From a virus: a stretch of DNA of 64,000 nt. The DNA lies in the IMG/VR virus record IMGVR_UViG_3300043436_002834, positions 1-64,000 of that record. One strand, given 5' to 3'. Under the pieces are notes generated by a model. That model was not told the origin of the DNA. It did not search any database and worked only from the letters and a program-made list of their open reading frames with translations. The position numbers and the translations under genes were made by a program. The stretch's first letter is position 1. Every line of letters begins with the position of its first letter. Shown in pieces: positions 6,362 through 12,152 of the stretch.

Positions 6362-6582
6362 ATGGGACGGTAACTAAAACATGTAGCACCGCAATGCATA
6401 CTATGGGACTGTAACTATGCGGGAGTTTGAACCGAAGAGGTTCAACCCACGGAGTGTCAGGGATTTAGCCCAGGCGGCTTAAACCGAAGGTTTGAATGAG
6501 CCGACACATAGCACCACAATGGGCCTGTTACTTAAACACCTTGGGACTGTTACTAAAACACGATGGGACCTCATTTCTTAAC
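6362..6582. repeat. Five copies of a 19-20 nt repeat, three at 22-nt spacing
   Basis: The plus-strand consensus is about ATGGGACTGTTACTAAAAC. Copies start at 6362, 6403, 6519, 6541 and 6563; the last three are spaced exactly 22 bases apart. Two copies have TAACT in place of TTACT, one reads GGGCCT, and the last is the most diverged. The regular spacing of two helical turns suggests binding sites for one protein. It is not a CRISPR array: the gaps between repeats are almost absent or irregular. Confidence 0.75.
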
Positions 6583-6641
6583 ACCTTGATTTTCAGGGTG
6601 TGAGTCTACTTGGTCCACGCGGTGGAGACAAACAAAACCTA

Positions 6642-6661
6642 TGCCACACCGAAGTGTAGCA
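6642..6661 (-). terminator. UUCG-tetraloop terminator after the 220-aa gene
   Basis: On the minus strand TGCTACAC and GTGTGGCA pair (one G-U) around a TTCG loop, followed by TAGGTTTTGTTTG. It lies 16 bases after the stop at 6677. Similar UUCG hairpins end two other left-arm units. Confidence 0.75.
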
Positions 6662-6676
6662 CAGGTCTGAGGACTA

Positions 6677-7339
6677 TTAGCCGAGCTTAGCTTTCATGCG
6701 CTCTGCAATATCAGTAGCAAGATTAGCATTCATCACTTGTCTAATCTTACGAGTAGTAGTGCCGAGCTCATCTGCAATTTCCATGGTAGCAACAGTTCTC
6801 TTCATACGCATCTCTTCTTTCTGAAGAAGGCGCACAGCAAAGATATCATTGCAAGACTTGGAAAGAGTACCGCGATAACGGTTGTCTGCATTGTTATTGG
6901 CAACAAGCAAATCTCCTGTGAGTGTCTTGAAAGTTTCAGGACCCTCGTAGTTGAAGTGCATCACAGTACCAATAGCAATAGGACTTTCCTTGTGAATCTT
7001 ATATAAATCCACATCATTAGCTACCAACACAATTTTATCATTGTGCTTGAAGCGGAAAGTGAGACCATTTGTTTCAACCAATTCAAGACCGATGGTATAA
7101 TATGGTTCCCCTTTAGCAGTAACGCGGGCAACAACATTAGTAACATCTTCTACAGTTTCAGTTGAAACAACTTGAGGTACATCAGCTAAAGGTGCATTAT
7201 TATAATACATCTCAAGCTCTGCATCTGTGAGGTTCTTCACATCAGCATTTTTACCCTCGTAACCATTATCAGCACGGTTAGCCCAAATGTGTTTAACTAC
7301 TTGGGACTTTGTCAAAGTTGTGAATGGAATAGTATTCAT
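6677..7339 (-). CDS. Unassigned soluble protein, 220 aa
   Basis: The ATG at 7339 is chosen over a GTG 60 bases further out. An N-terminal helical region ends near residue 55. A beta-rich middle (about 60-150) has the alternation of a small barrel, with the segment GEPYYTIGLELVE. The C-terminal 60 residues are basic and helical, with a possible helix-turn-helix near the end (ADELGTTTRKIRQVM). DNA binding is therefore plausible but unproven. It is a single-gene unit between a long repeat-family leader and a UUCG terminator. Confidence 0.7.
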   Translation of the reverse strand: MNTIPFTTLTKSQVVKHIWANRADNGYEGKNADVKNLTDAELEMYYNNAPLADVPQVVSTETVEDVTNVVARVTAKGEPYYTIGLELVETNGLTFRFKHNDKIVLVANDVDLYKIHKESPIAIGTVMHFNYEGPETFKTLTGDLLVANNNADNRYRGTLSKSCNDIFAVRLLQKEEMRMKRTVATMEIADELGTTTRKIRQVMNANLATDIAERMKAKLG

Positions 7340-7635
7340 AACTGTTTTGGCGGTATTTATTAGTGTTGCCTGCACTTTAAGAAATAGATTGTGGGACACT
7401 TATCTGTAGGTAGTCCCGTATAACACCTGCCTATTAATATGCAACGCTTTGACAGCGCGAAAGCGAAAAAATAAGGCTTGCCGTTTAAATTTATGTATAA
7501 GGCTGAGTGTTCTGTTAAGAGAGAAAGATAGAAAGAGCGCGCGCAGCGCACAGATTGAGTGAATGATTGGGTGTGTGGTGTTATGTATGAGGCGGGTGTG
7601 CTGTTGTGTGGTTGGAGTGATAGTAAAAAACCAAA
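7340..7635 (-). promoter_or_regulatory. Long leader of the left-arm repeat family (copy 1)
   Basis: About 300 bases without a credible gene. In minus-strand order it contains TTTACTATCACTC, AATCATTCA, CTATCTTTC and ACATAAATTTAAA, and the same elements in the same order occur in 8175-8365. A GC-rich GCGCGCGCAGCGCAC stretch is inserted. This is probably the promoter and leader of the 220-residue gene. No canonical Bacteroidota promoter could be fixed. Confidence 0.5.
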
Positions 7636-7655
7636 GGTATCCCCGAAGGGACACC
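7636..7655 (-). terminator. UUCG-tetraloop terminator
   Basis: On the minus strand GGTGTCCC and GGGATACC form an 8-bp stem (one G-U) around TTCG, followed by TTTGGTTTTTT. It is directly after the stop at 7658. This is a textbook intrinsic terminator for the two-gene unit 8174-7658. Confidence 0.85.
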
Positions 7656-7657
7656 TG

Positions 7658-7834
7658 TTAGTTCCAATCTTGAAGACCTGATGTATCATCGTGCCAATAG
7701 CTTGGTACATCAGTATCTTCTTCTTCCAATGATGCTGGCATTTTCCAATTATCAGTGGTTGATGGCGTAGCTTTAAACTCTTGACAGATTTCTTCTTGCC
7801 AAAGGTCCATTTCTAAATTAATGTTGACTCTCAT
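7658..7834 (-). CDS. Small acidic, Trp-rich protein, 58 aa
   Basis: The ATG at 7834 is used; a longer frame would need a TTG start and overlap the upstream gene. The protein is acidic with four Trp residues and looks partly disordered in the C-terminal half (about residues 25-58). It follows the 111-residue gene after 4 bases and is immediately followed by a UUCG terminator. Function unknown. Confidence 0.5.
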   Translation of the reverse strand: MRVNINLEMDLWQEEICQEFKATPSTTDNWKMPASLEEEDTDVPSYWHDDTSGLQDWN

Positions 7835-7838
7835 GGTA

Positions 7839-8174
7839 TTAACTGTTGAGGTGGTCAATTAACCTTTGTGTTACGGCTCTGTGTACCATTGCATGAACAG
7901 GTTGTTCCACATTGTTGTTAATCATTACAAGAAACTCAAATTTCATTGAACCATCAGTAAGATGTGTTTGCTTGAATGTAGATACAGCAACATTTATGTT
8001 GAACTTTTTTCCTAATTCTTGTTCAACATAATCCAGTGGTCCATTGTTGTATTCCTCATACCTTTCTAAGTTACACATTAACTTATACATGTCAGAGGCA
8101 GTTGTTACTTTTGTAGCAAGGTTTAGAAGTCTTGATGTATCTGACTTACTTACATTTGTTGTAATAAAATTCAT
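7839..8174 (-). CDS. Unassigned soluble protein, 111 aa
   Basis: A compact mixed alpha/beta protein: an N-terminal helical part (residues 10-50), then beta alternation (about 57-92) and a C-terminal helix. No motif is recognised. It is the first gene after the second repeat-family leader and shares a transcript with the 58-residue gene. Confidence 0.6.
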   Translation of the reverse strand: MNFITTNVSKSDTSRLLNLATKVTTASDMYKLMCNLERYEEYNNGPLDYVEQELGKKFNINVAVSTFKQTHLTDGSMKFEFLVMINNNVEQPVHAMVHRAVTQRLIDHLNS

Positions 8175-8365
8175 AATTAAGGGGTTTAGTGAATAAAAAA
8201 ATGACTTGTCATTTGCATTTATGTTTTAAGAAGGGTGTGCTGTGTCATTGAAAGAAAGATAGATAAAAGTGAACGCAGTGAACACATTAAGATTGAATGA
8301 TTGAAGCATAGTCTGAGCGGTTGAGCGAAGGCTTGCTGAGAGTGATAGTAAACAACAAACAAAAA
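8175..8365 (-). promoter_or_regulatory. Leader of the left-arm repeat family (copy 2)
   Basis: It matches the 7340-7635 leader in the order of its elements (TTTACTATCACTC, AATCATTCA, CTATCTTTC, ACATAAAT). Close to the gene it carries the 16-bp palindrome AAATGACTTGTCATTT (8199-8214). The layout, from the terminator of the previous operon to the ATG at 8174, suggests a full promoter-operator-leader unit that has been duplicated. Confidence 0.55.
8199..8214. promoter_or_regulatory. 16-bp palindrome, operator candidate
   Basis: AAATGACTTGTCATTT is a perfect dyad (7-bp arms, 2-bp centre) 24 bases upstream of the ATG at 8174. An identical copy sits at 9170-9185, 22 bases upstream of the ATG at 9147, and the flanking CATTTATGTTTTA is nearly the same in both. 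Same sequence and same distance from two starts suggests a shared operator. Confidence 0.7.
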
Positions 8366-8386
8366 GGTAAGGGCCGAAGCCCTACC
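8366..8386 (-). terminator. UUCG-tetraloop terminator of the membrane-protein operon
   Basis: On the minus strand GGTAGGGC pairs with GCCCTTACC (one bulged T) around TTCG, followed by TTTTTGTTTG. It lies directly after the lipoprotein stop. This is a strong intrinsic terminator. Confidence 0.85.
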
Positions 8387-8387
8387 C

Positions 8388-8522
8388 TTAATGTGCGTGA
8401 GGCTTTGCTTGTGCCTTCTTAATAGACTTGGACACATAGTATCCCTTAGTGTGGCAAGACTTGGCTGTACCACAAGATGCTAAGAAGATAAGTGCCGTAA
8501 TGATTAGCAATGTCTTTTTCAT
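8388..8522 (-). CDS. Small lipoprotein, 44 aa
   Basis: A short gene starting at ATG 8522. The signal peptide (MKKTLLIITALIF) ends in the lipobox LASC, with the lipid-bearing Cys near residue 17 and Gly next to it, followed by a basic mature part of about 27 residues. It should be attached to the membrane. It is the last gene of the five-gene operon, 2 bases after the preceding stop. Small phage lipoproteins act as outer spanins or in superinfection exclusion; the lysis genes lie elsewhere, so exclusion or surface alteration is the better guess. Confidence 0.75.
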   Translation of the reverse strand: MKKTLLIITALIFLASCGTAKSCHTKGYYVSKSIKKAQAKPHAH

Positions 8523-8524
8523 AA

Positions 8525-8740
8525 CTATAAGTTATCTTTGATTAATACTGATGGAATACTGTCAATAGGGCAGAAGTATGTATGTCTGTCTAATCCCTCA
8601 ATGATTGCTGAATTACCTTTCAACTCAATGAAGTATTCAGTGTCCACGTGTCTTGTGCGGTGTTGTGTAGTTGATCCAATTAATAATCCAACTACTACAC
8701 CTAATGTGATATAACTCACAGCTGTTAAAACTTTTTTCAT
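8525..8740 (-). CDS. Small membrane-anchored protein, 71 aa
   Basis: One hydrophobic segment (about residues 6-24, with glycines) is followed by a polar domain of about 45 residues. Its ATG overlaps the TGA of a 24-codon frame upstream (ATGA). It is probably anchored in the inner membrane with the domain outside. Unassigned. Confidence 0.65.
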   Translation of the reverse strand: MKKVLTAVSYITLGVVVGLLIGSTTQHRTRHVDTEYFIELKGNSAIIEGLDRHTYFCPIDSIPSVLIKDNL

Positions 8741-8811
8741 TTCTTTTGATTTAAAAGGTGTTGACTGTAGAATAGAGCCATAGCCAACACCGTAATTAAT
8801 AATGCATTCAT
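8737..8811 (-). CDS. Putative 24-aa hydrophobic microprotein
   Basis: A 24-codon frame whose ATG overlaps the stop of the gene before it and whose stop overlaps the ATG of the gene after it (ATGA on both sides). The product is one hydrophobic helix ending in QKK. The double coupling argues that it is translated, at least to carry ribosomes to the next gene. Confidence 0.5.
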   Translation of the reverse strand: MNALLITVLAMALFYSQHLLNQKK

Positions 8812-8966
8812 TTCTCTAATTCAATTTTTGCTAATCCCCACACTGTCATTACAAATGCAAAGATGAAGGTGAATACTGCAAAGCTTGAATTGGTGAGACC
8901 AATCATTGGAATTGATACACCAACTAAGAGTGTACCACTGATTGTCAACTTTGTTCCTTTGTCCAT
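8808..8966 (-). CDS. Small two-helix membrane protein, 52 aa
   Basis: The ATG at 8966 is the likely start; upstream codons overlap the previous gene. Two hydrophobic segments (about residues 8-22 and 28-46) are joined by a short polar turn, a helical hairpin as in small holins. It belongs to the 9147-8388 operon. Its position in the early-type arm argues against a lysis role, but this cannot be excluded. Confidence 0.6.
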   Translation of the reverse strand: MDKGTKLTISGTLLVGVSIPMIGLTNSSFAVFTFIFAFVMTVWGLAKIELEK

Positions 8967-8973
8967 AGCGCAA

Positions 8974-9147
8974 TTAGTTATTGTCTTTGAACAAAGGATG
9001 AACCAAGTTGAGAGCGAAGATAGCACCACTCAATAGAAACAAATACAAGCCTAAGATAAGCTGATCATTGTTGTTTGAGATAACTACTTGGTAAGCGCTT
9101 GCTGCTGCCATGAGAACAAGCAATAATGTAAACAAATTGTTTTTCAT
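8974..9147 (-). CDS. Small membrane protein, 57 aa, first gene of the operon
   Basis: The ATG at 9147 is preceded by an AT-rich leader with the 16-bp palindrome. Two hydrophobic segments (residues 4-21 and 31-49) flank a short Asn/Asp-rich loop. Its neighbour follows after 7 bases. As the first minus-strand gene after the strand switch it is likely among the earliest expressed. Confidence 0.6.
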   Translation of the reverse strand: MKNNLFTLLLVLMAAASAYQVVISNNNDQLILGLYLFLLSGAIFALNLVHPLFKDNN

Positions 9148-9621
9148 GATAATTAGTTTAAGGGTTTTAAAATGACTTGTCATTTAAATTTATGTTTTAG
9201 ATGAGCGTGCTGTATTAACACCCAATATACATCTAACACACTGTGCTCTGCTCTCCTCCCTGCTCTCTCCTTCTCTGTGTCTGGTGCTCCGTGTCCTGTG
9301 CTCCGGTTGTGGGTGAGAGTGCTGTCTGTTGAGCAACACCTTCTCCCCAGAGATATTTCTTTGGATCCTGCCCAGGATTTTTTCTACCCAAACTTTTTAC
9401 CTAGGGGGTACACCACTCGCAGTCCGAGGGCGGGGGGTCCGGAATGGTAGGGTACCACCACACCCTTATATTGTCCAGTTTTAATTTACCCAAAAAGTTC
9501 TTACCTTTACAATGCTACAGATTGATTGCCCTGGGGGTTGTTCTTTCATTCTTACCCCTGGGGGGATCTAAATAATGGTAATGTAGTTTAGATTTTTATT
9601 TTAACCTGTGGAACAAACTGC
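9148..9621. other. Divergent strand-switch region, candidate origin and promoters
   Basis: All genes to the left run leftward and all to the right run rightward. The 470 bases between hold no gene. They include a long C/T-rich tract (about 9232-9280), two GTGCTCCG copies (about 9283 and 9298), CCCTGGGGG at 9529 and 9556, and TACCCAAA...TTACC arrangements near 9390 and 9488. The local GC content is well above that of the surroundings. Such regions carry divergent early promoters and often a replication origin, but no DnaA-type box or clear A+T unwinding element was identified. Confidence 0.55.
9170..9185. promoter_or_regulatory. 16-bp palindrome, second copy
   Basis: AAATGACTTGTCATTT is identical to 8199-8214 and again just upstream of a minus-strand gene. 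It is followed on the distal side by AAATTTATGTTTTA and GCGTGCTGT, which also recur in the other leaders. Confidence 0.7.
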
Positions 9622-10101
9622 ATGAGTACAATTATAATTGACTCTATTCCTTTAGAGCCCTATAGCTATGACAGACTAATTGTAGTCAGTGGGCATAATG
9701 CTGATGAAGTCATAGCTTGGTTTAAAGAAAACTATGGAAGCATAGATACCAGGGATCTTAAAAAAATCAAAAAGCATCACGAGTGGGTTAGAGAAATAGT
9801 GGCAGAAATTAATGATCTGCGTAAAGATTTAGAAGAACTGGATCAGTATGGAACATCTGCTTCTAATGGAATGTATACATGGCAAGATCTTAAAAGCTAT
9901 CCTAATTCTAAATTTAGAATGATTATTCTCAAATACGGGTTTGATCCAACTAATCCACATAACATGGGTACATTAGCTCATGAGACATTACACCTGTGTC
10001 AAGAGTTCTTGCCTATTTTCCTAGACCGCAATAAGGAAATGGAAGCCGAGGCTTATTTTCACTCACACATAATGGAGAAAATTTACTCTCTGTTCTTATA
10101 A
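9622..10101 (+). CDS. HExxH zinc-metalloprotease-like protein, 159 aa
   Basis: The first rightward gene. Near residues 119-124 it has AHETLH, an HExxH zinc-binding motif with catalytic Glu. A later EMEAEAYF segment (about 140-147) could give the third ligand, as in gluzincin-like or SprT/ImmA-like small proteases. There is no signal peptide, so it should act in the cytoplasm. The N-terminal part is helical and charged. A role in cleaving a host regulator early in infection would fit its position but is inference. The exact family is not identified. Confidence 0.7.
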   Translation: MSTIIIDSIPLEPYSYDRLIVVSGHNADEVIAWFKENYGSIDTRDLKKIKKHHEWVREIVAEINDLRKDLEELDQYGTSASNGMYTWQDLKSYPNSKFRMIILKYGFDPTNPHNMGTLAHETLHLCQEFLPIFLDRNKEMEAEAYFHSHIMEKIYSLFL

Positions 10102-10142
10102 AAAATAATTTATACATTTGCTCAAATCAAAATCAAGATAAA

Positions 10143-10283
10143 ATGGCAAAGGTTAACACTAGTTCTGTAGGAAAAAGAATTACTTCTAAAGTAAGTAGGC
10201 CAGGTGTCCATGCGAAGACTAAAACGTCTAAGTCTAAAGGCTCCAAAAACTACAAGAAAGCCTACAAAGGGCAAGGGAAATAA
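10143..10283 (+). CDS. Tiny polycationic protein, 46 aa
   Basis: A 46-residue frame with about one-third Lys/Arg, many Ser/Thr/Gly and almost no acidic residues. It resembles in style the other tiny basic proteins at 38911-39757 and 26203-26496. It is probably disordered and binds nucleic acid. A weak hairpin (10304-10325) follows its stop. Confidence 0.6.
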   Translation: MAKVNTSSVGKRITSKVSRPGVHAKTKTSKSKGSKNYKKAYKGQGK

Positions 10284-10303
10284 TACTCCCTAATATATAA
10301 TAT

Positions 10304-10325
10304 AGAGAGACTACCATAACTCTCT
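10304..10325 (+). terminator. Weak hairpin after the first two rightward genes
   Basis: AGAGAG pairs with CTCTCT over a 10-nt loop and is followed by AGTTTT. It separates the 9622-10283 unit from the winged-helix gene and its operators. Confidence 0.4.
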
Positions 10326-10352
10326 AGTTTTGACCTACTTATAAAGATATAC

Positions 10353-10412
10353 TGCACCCAAAAAGGTGCAAATTTCTCAAAAAACGGCATTTTTTGCACC
10401 TAAAAGGGTGCA
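10353..10412. promoter_or_regulatory. Two identical TGCACC-N6-GGTGCA dyads 42 bp apart
   Basis: The dyads lie at 10353-10370 and 10395-10412, each with perfect 6-bp arms and a 6-bp A-rich centre (CAAAAA and TAAAAG). The centre-to-centre distance of 42 bp is four helical turns, which suits cooperative binding on one DNA face. The second dyad ends 28 bases before the ATG at 10441. This looks like an autoregulatory operator or initiator-binding site for the winged-helix protein encoded next. Confidence 0.8.
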
Positions 10413-10440
10413 TTGTTGGAAAATAGTGCTATCTTTGGGT

Positions 10441-10932
10441 ATGGTTAAATCAGTTATCAGAAAGACTAGGCTTACAGAAGGCATTGTAGATGTTAGCACA
10501 GGAGAGATTCTCCCGGCTTCTACTACAGTTAATGTTGTTGACAAAGACTTGGTTATCATTCACAGCGAAGAGTATGTTATAATTGATAGTTCTGCCCTTC
10601 AGTACATCTTACAGAACTTTAGTCCTGTAGATTATGGAAGAATCTTAAAGATGGCAGACATGACTAACGGTCCATATAACATTCTTTATCATGAACGCTC
10701 AGTTCCACATAGTGATAATTCACTTATGAGTGAATTAAAGTACACCAGAAACAAGTATGCTGATTTTATGAAGAGACTCTACCGTAAGAGTGTGATTAGT
10801 TACATCCATACGGTAAAGGATGGGAAGGAGTACAAGTATATTATGCTCAATCCTAACCTAGCAAGGAAAAGAAAGACAATTGACAAACAGTGTTTGACAT
10901 ATTTTGATGAATTAGGAACTAAAAAGTTGTAA
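10441..10932 (+). CDS. Winged-helix protein, RepL-like replication initiator or regulator, 163 aa
   Basis: The ATG at 10441 is preferred because longer frames run through the operator dyads. After an N-terminal strand region, residues about 50-140 follow the winged-helix pattern seen in RepL-type plasmid initiators: helices around SPVDYGRILKMADMTNG and KYADFMKRLYRKSVISYI, then a wing ending in KYIMLNPNLARKRK. In RepL proteins the YIMNP-like end follows the wing. RepL-like genes are reported in crAss-like phages. Two identical dyads just upstream suggest it binds its own promoter or an origin. A pure transcription regulator is the alternative. Confidence 0.6.
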   Translation: MVKSVIRKTRLTEGIVDVSTGEILPASTTVNVVDKDLVIIHSEEYVIIDSSALQYILQNFSPVDYGRILKMADMTNGPYNILYHERSVPHSDNSLMSELKYTRNKYADFMKRLYRKSVISYIHTVKDGKEYKYIMLNPNLARKRKTIDKQCLTYFDELGTKKL

Positions 10933-10933
10933 G

Positions 10934-11125
10934 ATGGTACGAGTATTCTATAGGGTGTTCAATGGGTATAAGATTAAATTTTGCAGAGCTTACTTCTGTA
11001 TTGGAATTGGAATGGATCAACTAACCCCTGCTTACTATAAGTACTCAACTGGAAGATCAATGGGTCCTGTCAAGAAAGAAGTTAAAGCGTGTCCAACTAA
11101 AACTAAGTTAAATGTGGGTATTTGA
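10934..11125 (+). CDS. Small basic unassigned protein, 63 aa
   Basis: It starts one base after the upstream stop and overlaps the next gene by 14 bases, so it fits an operon. The protein is basic and aromatic in its first half and ends in a Lys/Pro-rich tail. No motif is recognised. Its short length makes it a moderate-confidence gene. Confidence 0.5.
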   Translation: MVRVFYRVFNGYKIKFCRAYFCIGIGMDQLTPAYYKYSTGRSMGPVKKEVKACPTKTKLNVGI

Positions 11126-11528
11126 AGGTAAGGAGTTTACTGAAGACATGATTCCGGAAGGAGCTGTTGGATTTGTTTATGAGATGTTGGCAATTATTGA
11201 TGGCAAATCTGTGCGCTACATTGGTAAGAAGAATTTCTATGCCGATGTCAAAACCAAATTGGCTAAGAAAGATCTTCCTACAGATAAAAGGTTAAAGAGT
11301 TATAAGCGTGTACGCAAGACTACATATCAGAACTACTACAGTAGTAATGAGGTTTTGAAAAAAGCTAAGAAAGATGGAATTCCAATCAGAAGAGAAATTC
11401 TAGAGATCTGTTTTAGCAAATTAAAGCTGTCTTATGCAGAATGCAAATACCAATTCACATTAGCTGTATTGGAAAAAGATGAATTCCTTAATGGAAACAT
11501 ACTTGGTAAATTCTATAAACAACAATGA
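11112..11528 (+). CDS. GIY-YIG-like (Seg-type) nuclease-fold protein, 138 aa
   Basis: Residues about 20-40 (GFVYEMLAIIDGKSVRYIGKK) match the two-strand start of the GIY-YIG fold, with Y and YIG spaced as in Seg-type phage homing endonucleases. Further on are the usual YYSSNEVLKKAKKDG and a helix with a conserved Glu (SYAECKYQ). T4 Seg proteins are free-standing homing nucleases that cut DNA of related phages; others act in DNA processing. It is not inserted in another gene, and the sequence around it is not disturbed. Confidence 0.65.
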   Translation: MWVFEGKEFTEDMIPEGAVGFVYEMLAIIDGKSVRYIGKKNFYADVKTKLAKKDLPTDKRLKSYKRVRKTTYQNYYSSNEVLKKAKKDGIPIRREILEICFSKLKLSYAECKYQFTLAVLEKDEFLNGNILGKFYKQQ

Positions 11529-11529
11529 T

Positions 11530-12042
11530 ATGCAAGTTAAAGTAATGCATGGCTCTTCAGAGTCAAAGGGACAAATGATTTTTAATGAATTCTTAGATGA
11601 AAATGGAAGCCAGTATCAGTTGCAGTTTCCAGAAGGACCGTTTTGGATTTCTAAAGATGCTGTTTGGGTAAGAAGAAATGAAAATTATAATTGGGAATCT
11701 GGTAGCAAATACAAATATGATGAACAAGGGTCAATTCAGGCAAATGTATTGTTGGATGATATTCATCAAACATTTCAAAACTGTATGGAAACAGCTATTA
11801 GAAAAAACAATGACTATGGGGGATCTAACAATAACCCATTTGCCAATTTTGAAAATTCAACAGTTGCAGGTGTACCTGTAGAAAGAGGTATCTTAGTTCG
11901 CTTGATGGATAAGATGTCGCGTATATCCACTTTGTTGGATAAAGAAGCTATGGTAAAAGATGAAGCAATCACAGATACAATTGAAGATGCTATCAATTAC
12001 TTGGCAATTTTGAAATCGTATATTAACCAAAAAAACAAATAA
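11530..12042 (+). CDS. DUF1599 (nucleotide-modification-associated) domain protein, 170 aa
   Basis: Residues about 78-170 match the DUF1599/Nmad1 pattern: a KNNDYGGSNNNPFANFE segment, then GVPVERGILVRLMDKMSRI and a VKDEAITDTIEDAINYLAIL helix with acidic residues. The family is linked to modified-nucleotide metabolism and resembles all-alpha NTP pyrophosphatases. The N-terminal 75 residues form a separate beta-rich part of unknown role. The ATG at 11530 follows the previous stop by one base. It probably shapes the phage nucleotide pool. Confidence 0.75.
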   Translation: MQVKVMHGSSESKGQMIFNEFLDENGSQYQLQFPEGPFWISKDAVWVRRNENYNWESGSKYKYDEQGSIQANVLLDDIHQTFQNCMETAIRKNNDYGGSNNNPFANFENSTVAGVPVERGILVRLMDKMSRISTLLDKEAMVKDEAITDTIEDAINYLAILKSYINQKNK

Positions 12043-12043
12043 C

Positions 12044-12151
12044 ATGAATGTTTTAGTAATTGCAACAGGTGTATGCCTAGGAGTATTGGCATCAGTAGGT
12101 TTAGTTTATCTAGGCGAGTATTTAATTGAAGTATACAAAAACCGAGATTAA
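12044..12151 (+). CDS. Single-span membrane microprotein, 35 aa
   Basis: The ATG lies one base after the previous stop, and the stop is one base before the next ATG. About 25 of 35 residues form one hydrophobic segment (small residues plus V/L), ending in a short charged tail (VYKNRD). The tight packing on both sides supports translation. Role unknown. Confidence 0.55.
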   Translation: MNVLVIATGVCLGVLASVGLVYLGEYLIEVYKNRD

Positions 12152-12152
12152 C

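Larger units (their letters stand above)
6279..6676 (-). other. 400-base non-coding region with repeats and hairpins
   Basis: No gene was found. Besides the five repeat copies listed separately it contains several hairpins: TAGGGG/CCCCTA with a 3-nt loop (6345-6359), TTGAACC/GGTTCAA (about 6427-6445), a GTGTC/GACAC helix enclosing nested CGGCT/AGCCG and AAACC/GGTTT stems (about 6455-6506), ACACCTTGA/TCAGGGTGT with a TTT loop (about 6581-6601), and a UUCG-loop terminator (6642-6661). TAGCACCGCAATG and TAGCACCACAATG (6384 and 6509) form another repeated pair. It resembles a structured RNA or a protein-binding array. Confidence 0.55.

Noticed and set aside
6362-6582. CRISPR array suggested by repeated 19-20 nt units
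   Set aside because: Three copies are spaced 22 bases apart, leaving almost no spacer, the others are irregular, repeats are imperfect, and no cas genes are nearby.
6737-7006. A plus-strand frame of 89 codons opposite the 220-aa gene
   Set aside because: It is the only rightward frame in the left arm there, has no leader, and lies wholly within a well-formed minus-strand gene.
7400-7710. Minus-strand frames of 84 and 116 codons over the leader 7400-7657
   Set aside because: Composition is low-complexity, the frames run through a terminator and a repeat-family leader, and they have no sensible start or motif.
8219-8473. An 84-codon minus-strand frame across the lipoprotein gene and its terminator
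   Set aside because: It starts within the lipoprotein gene in another frame and reads through a UUCG terminator and repeats; the 44-aa lipoprotein explains the region better.
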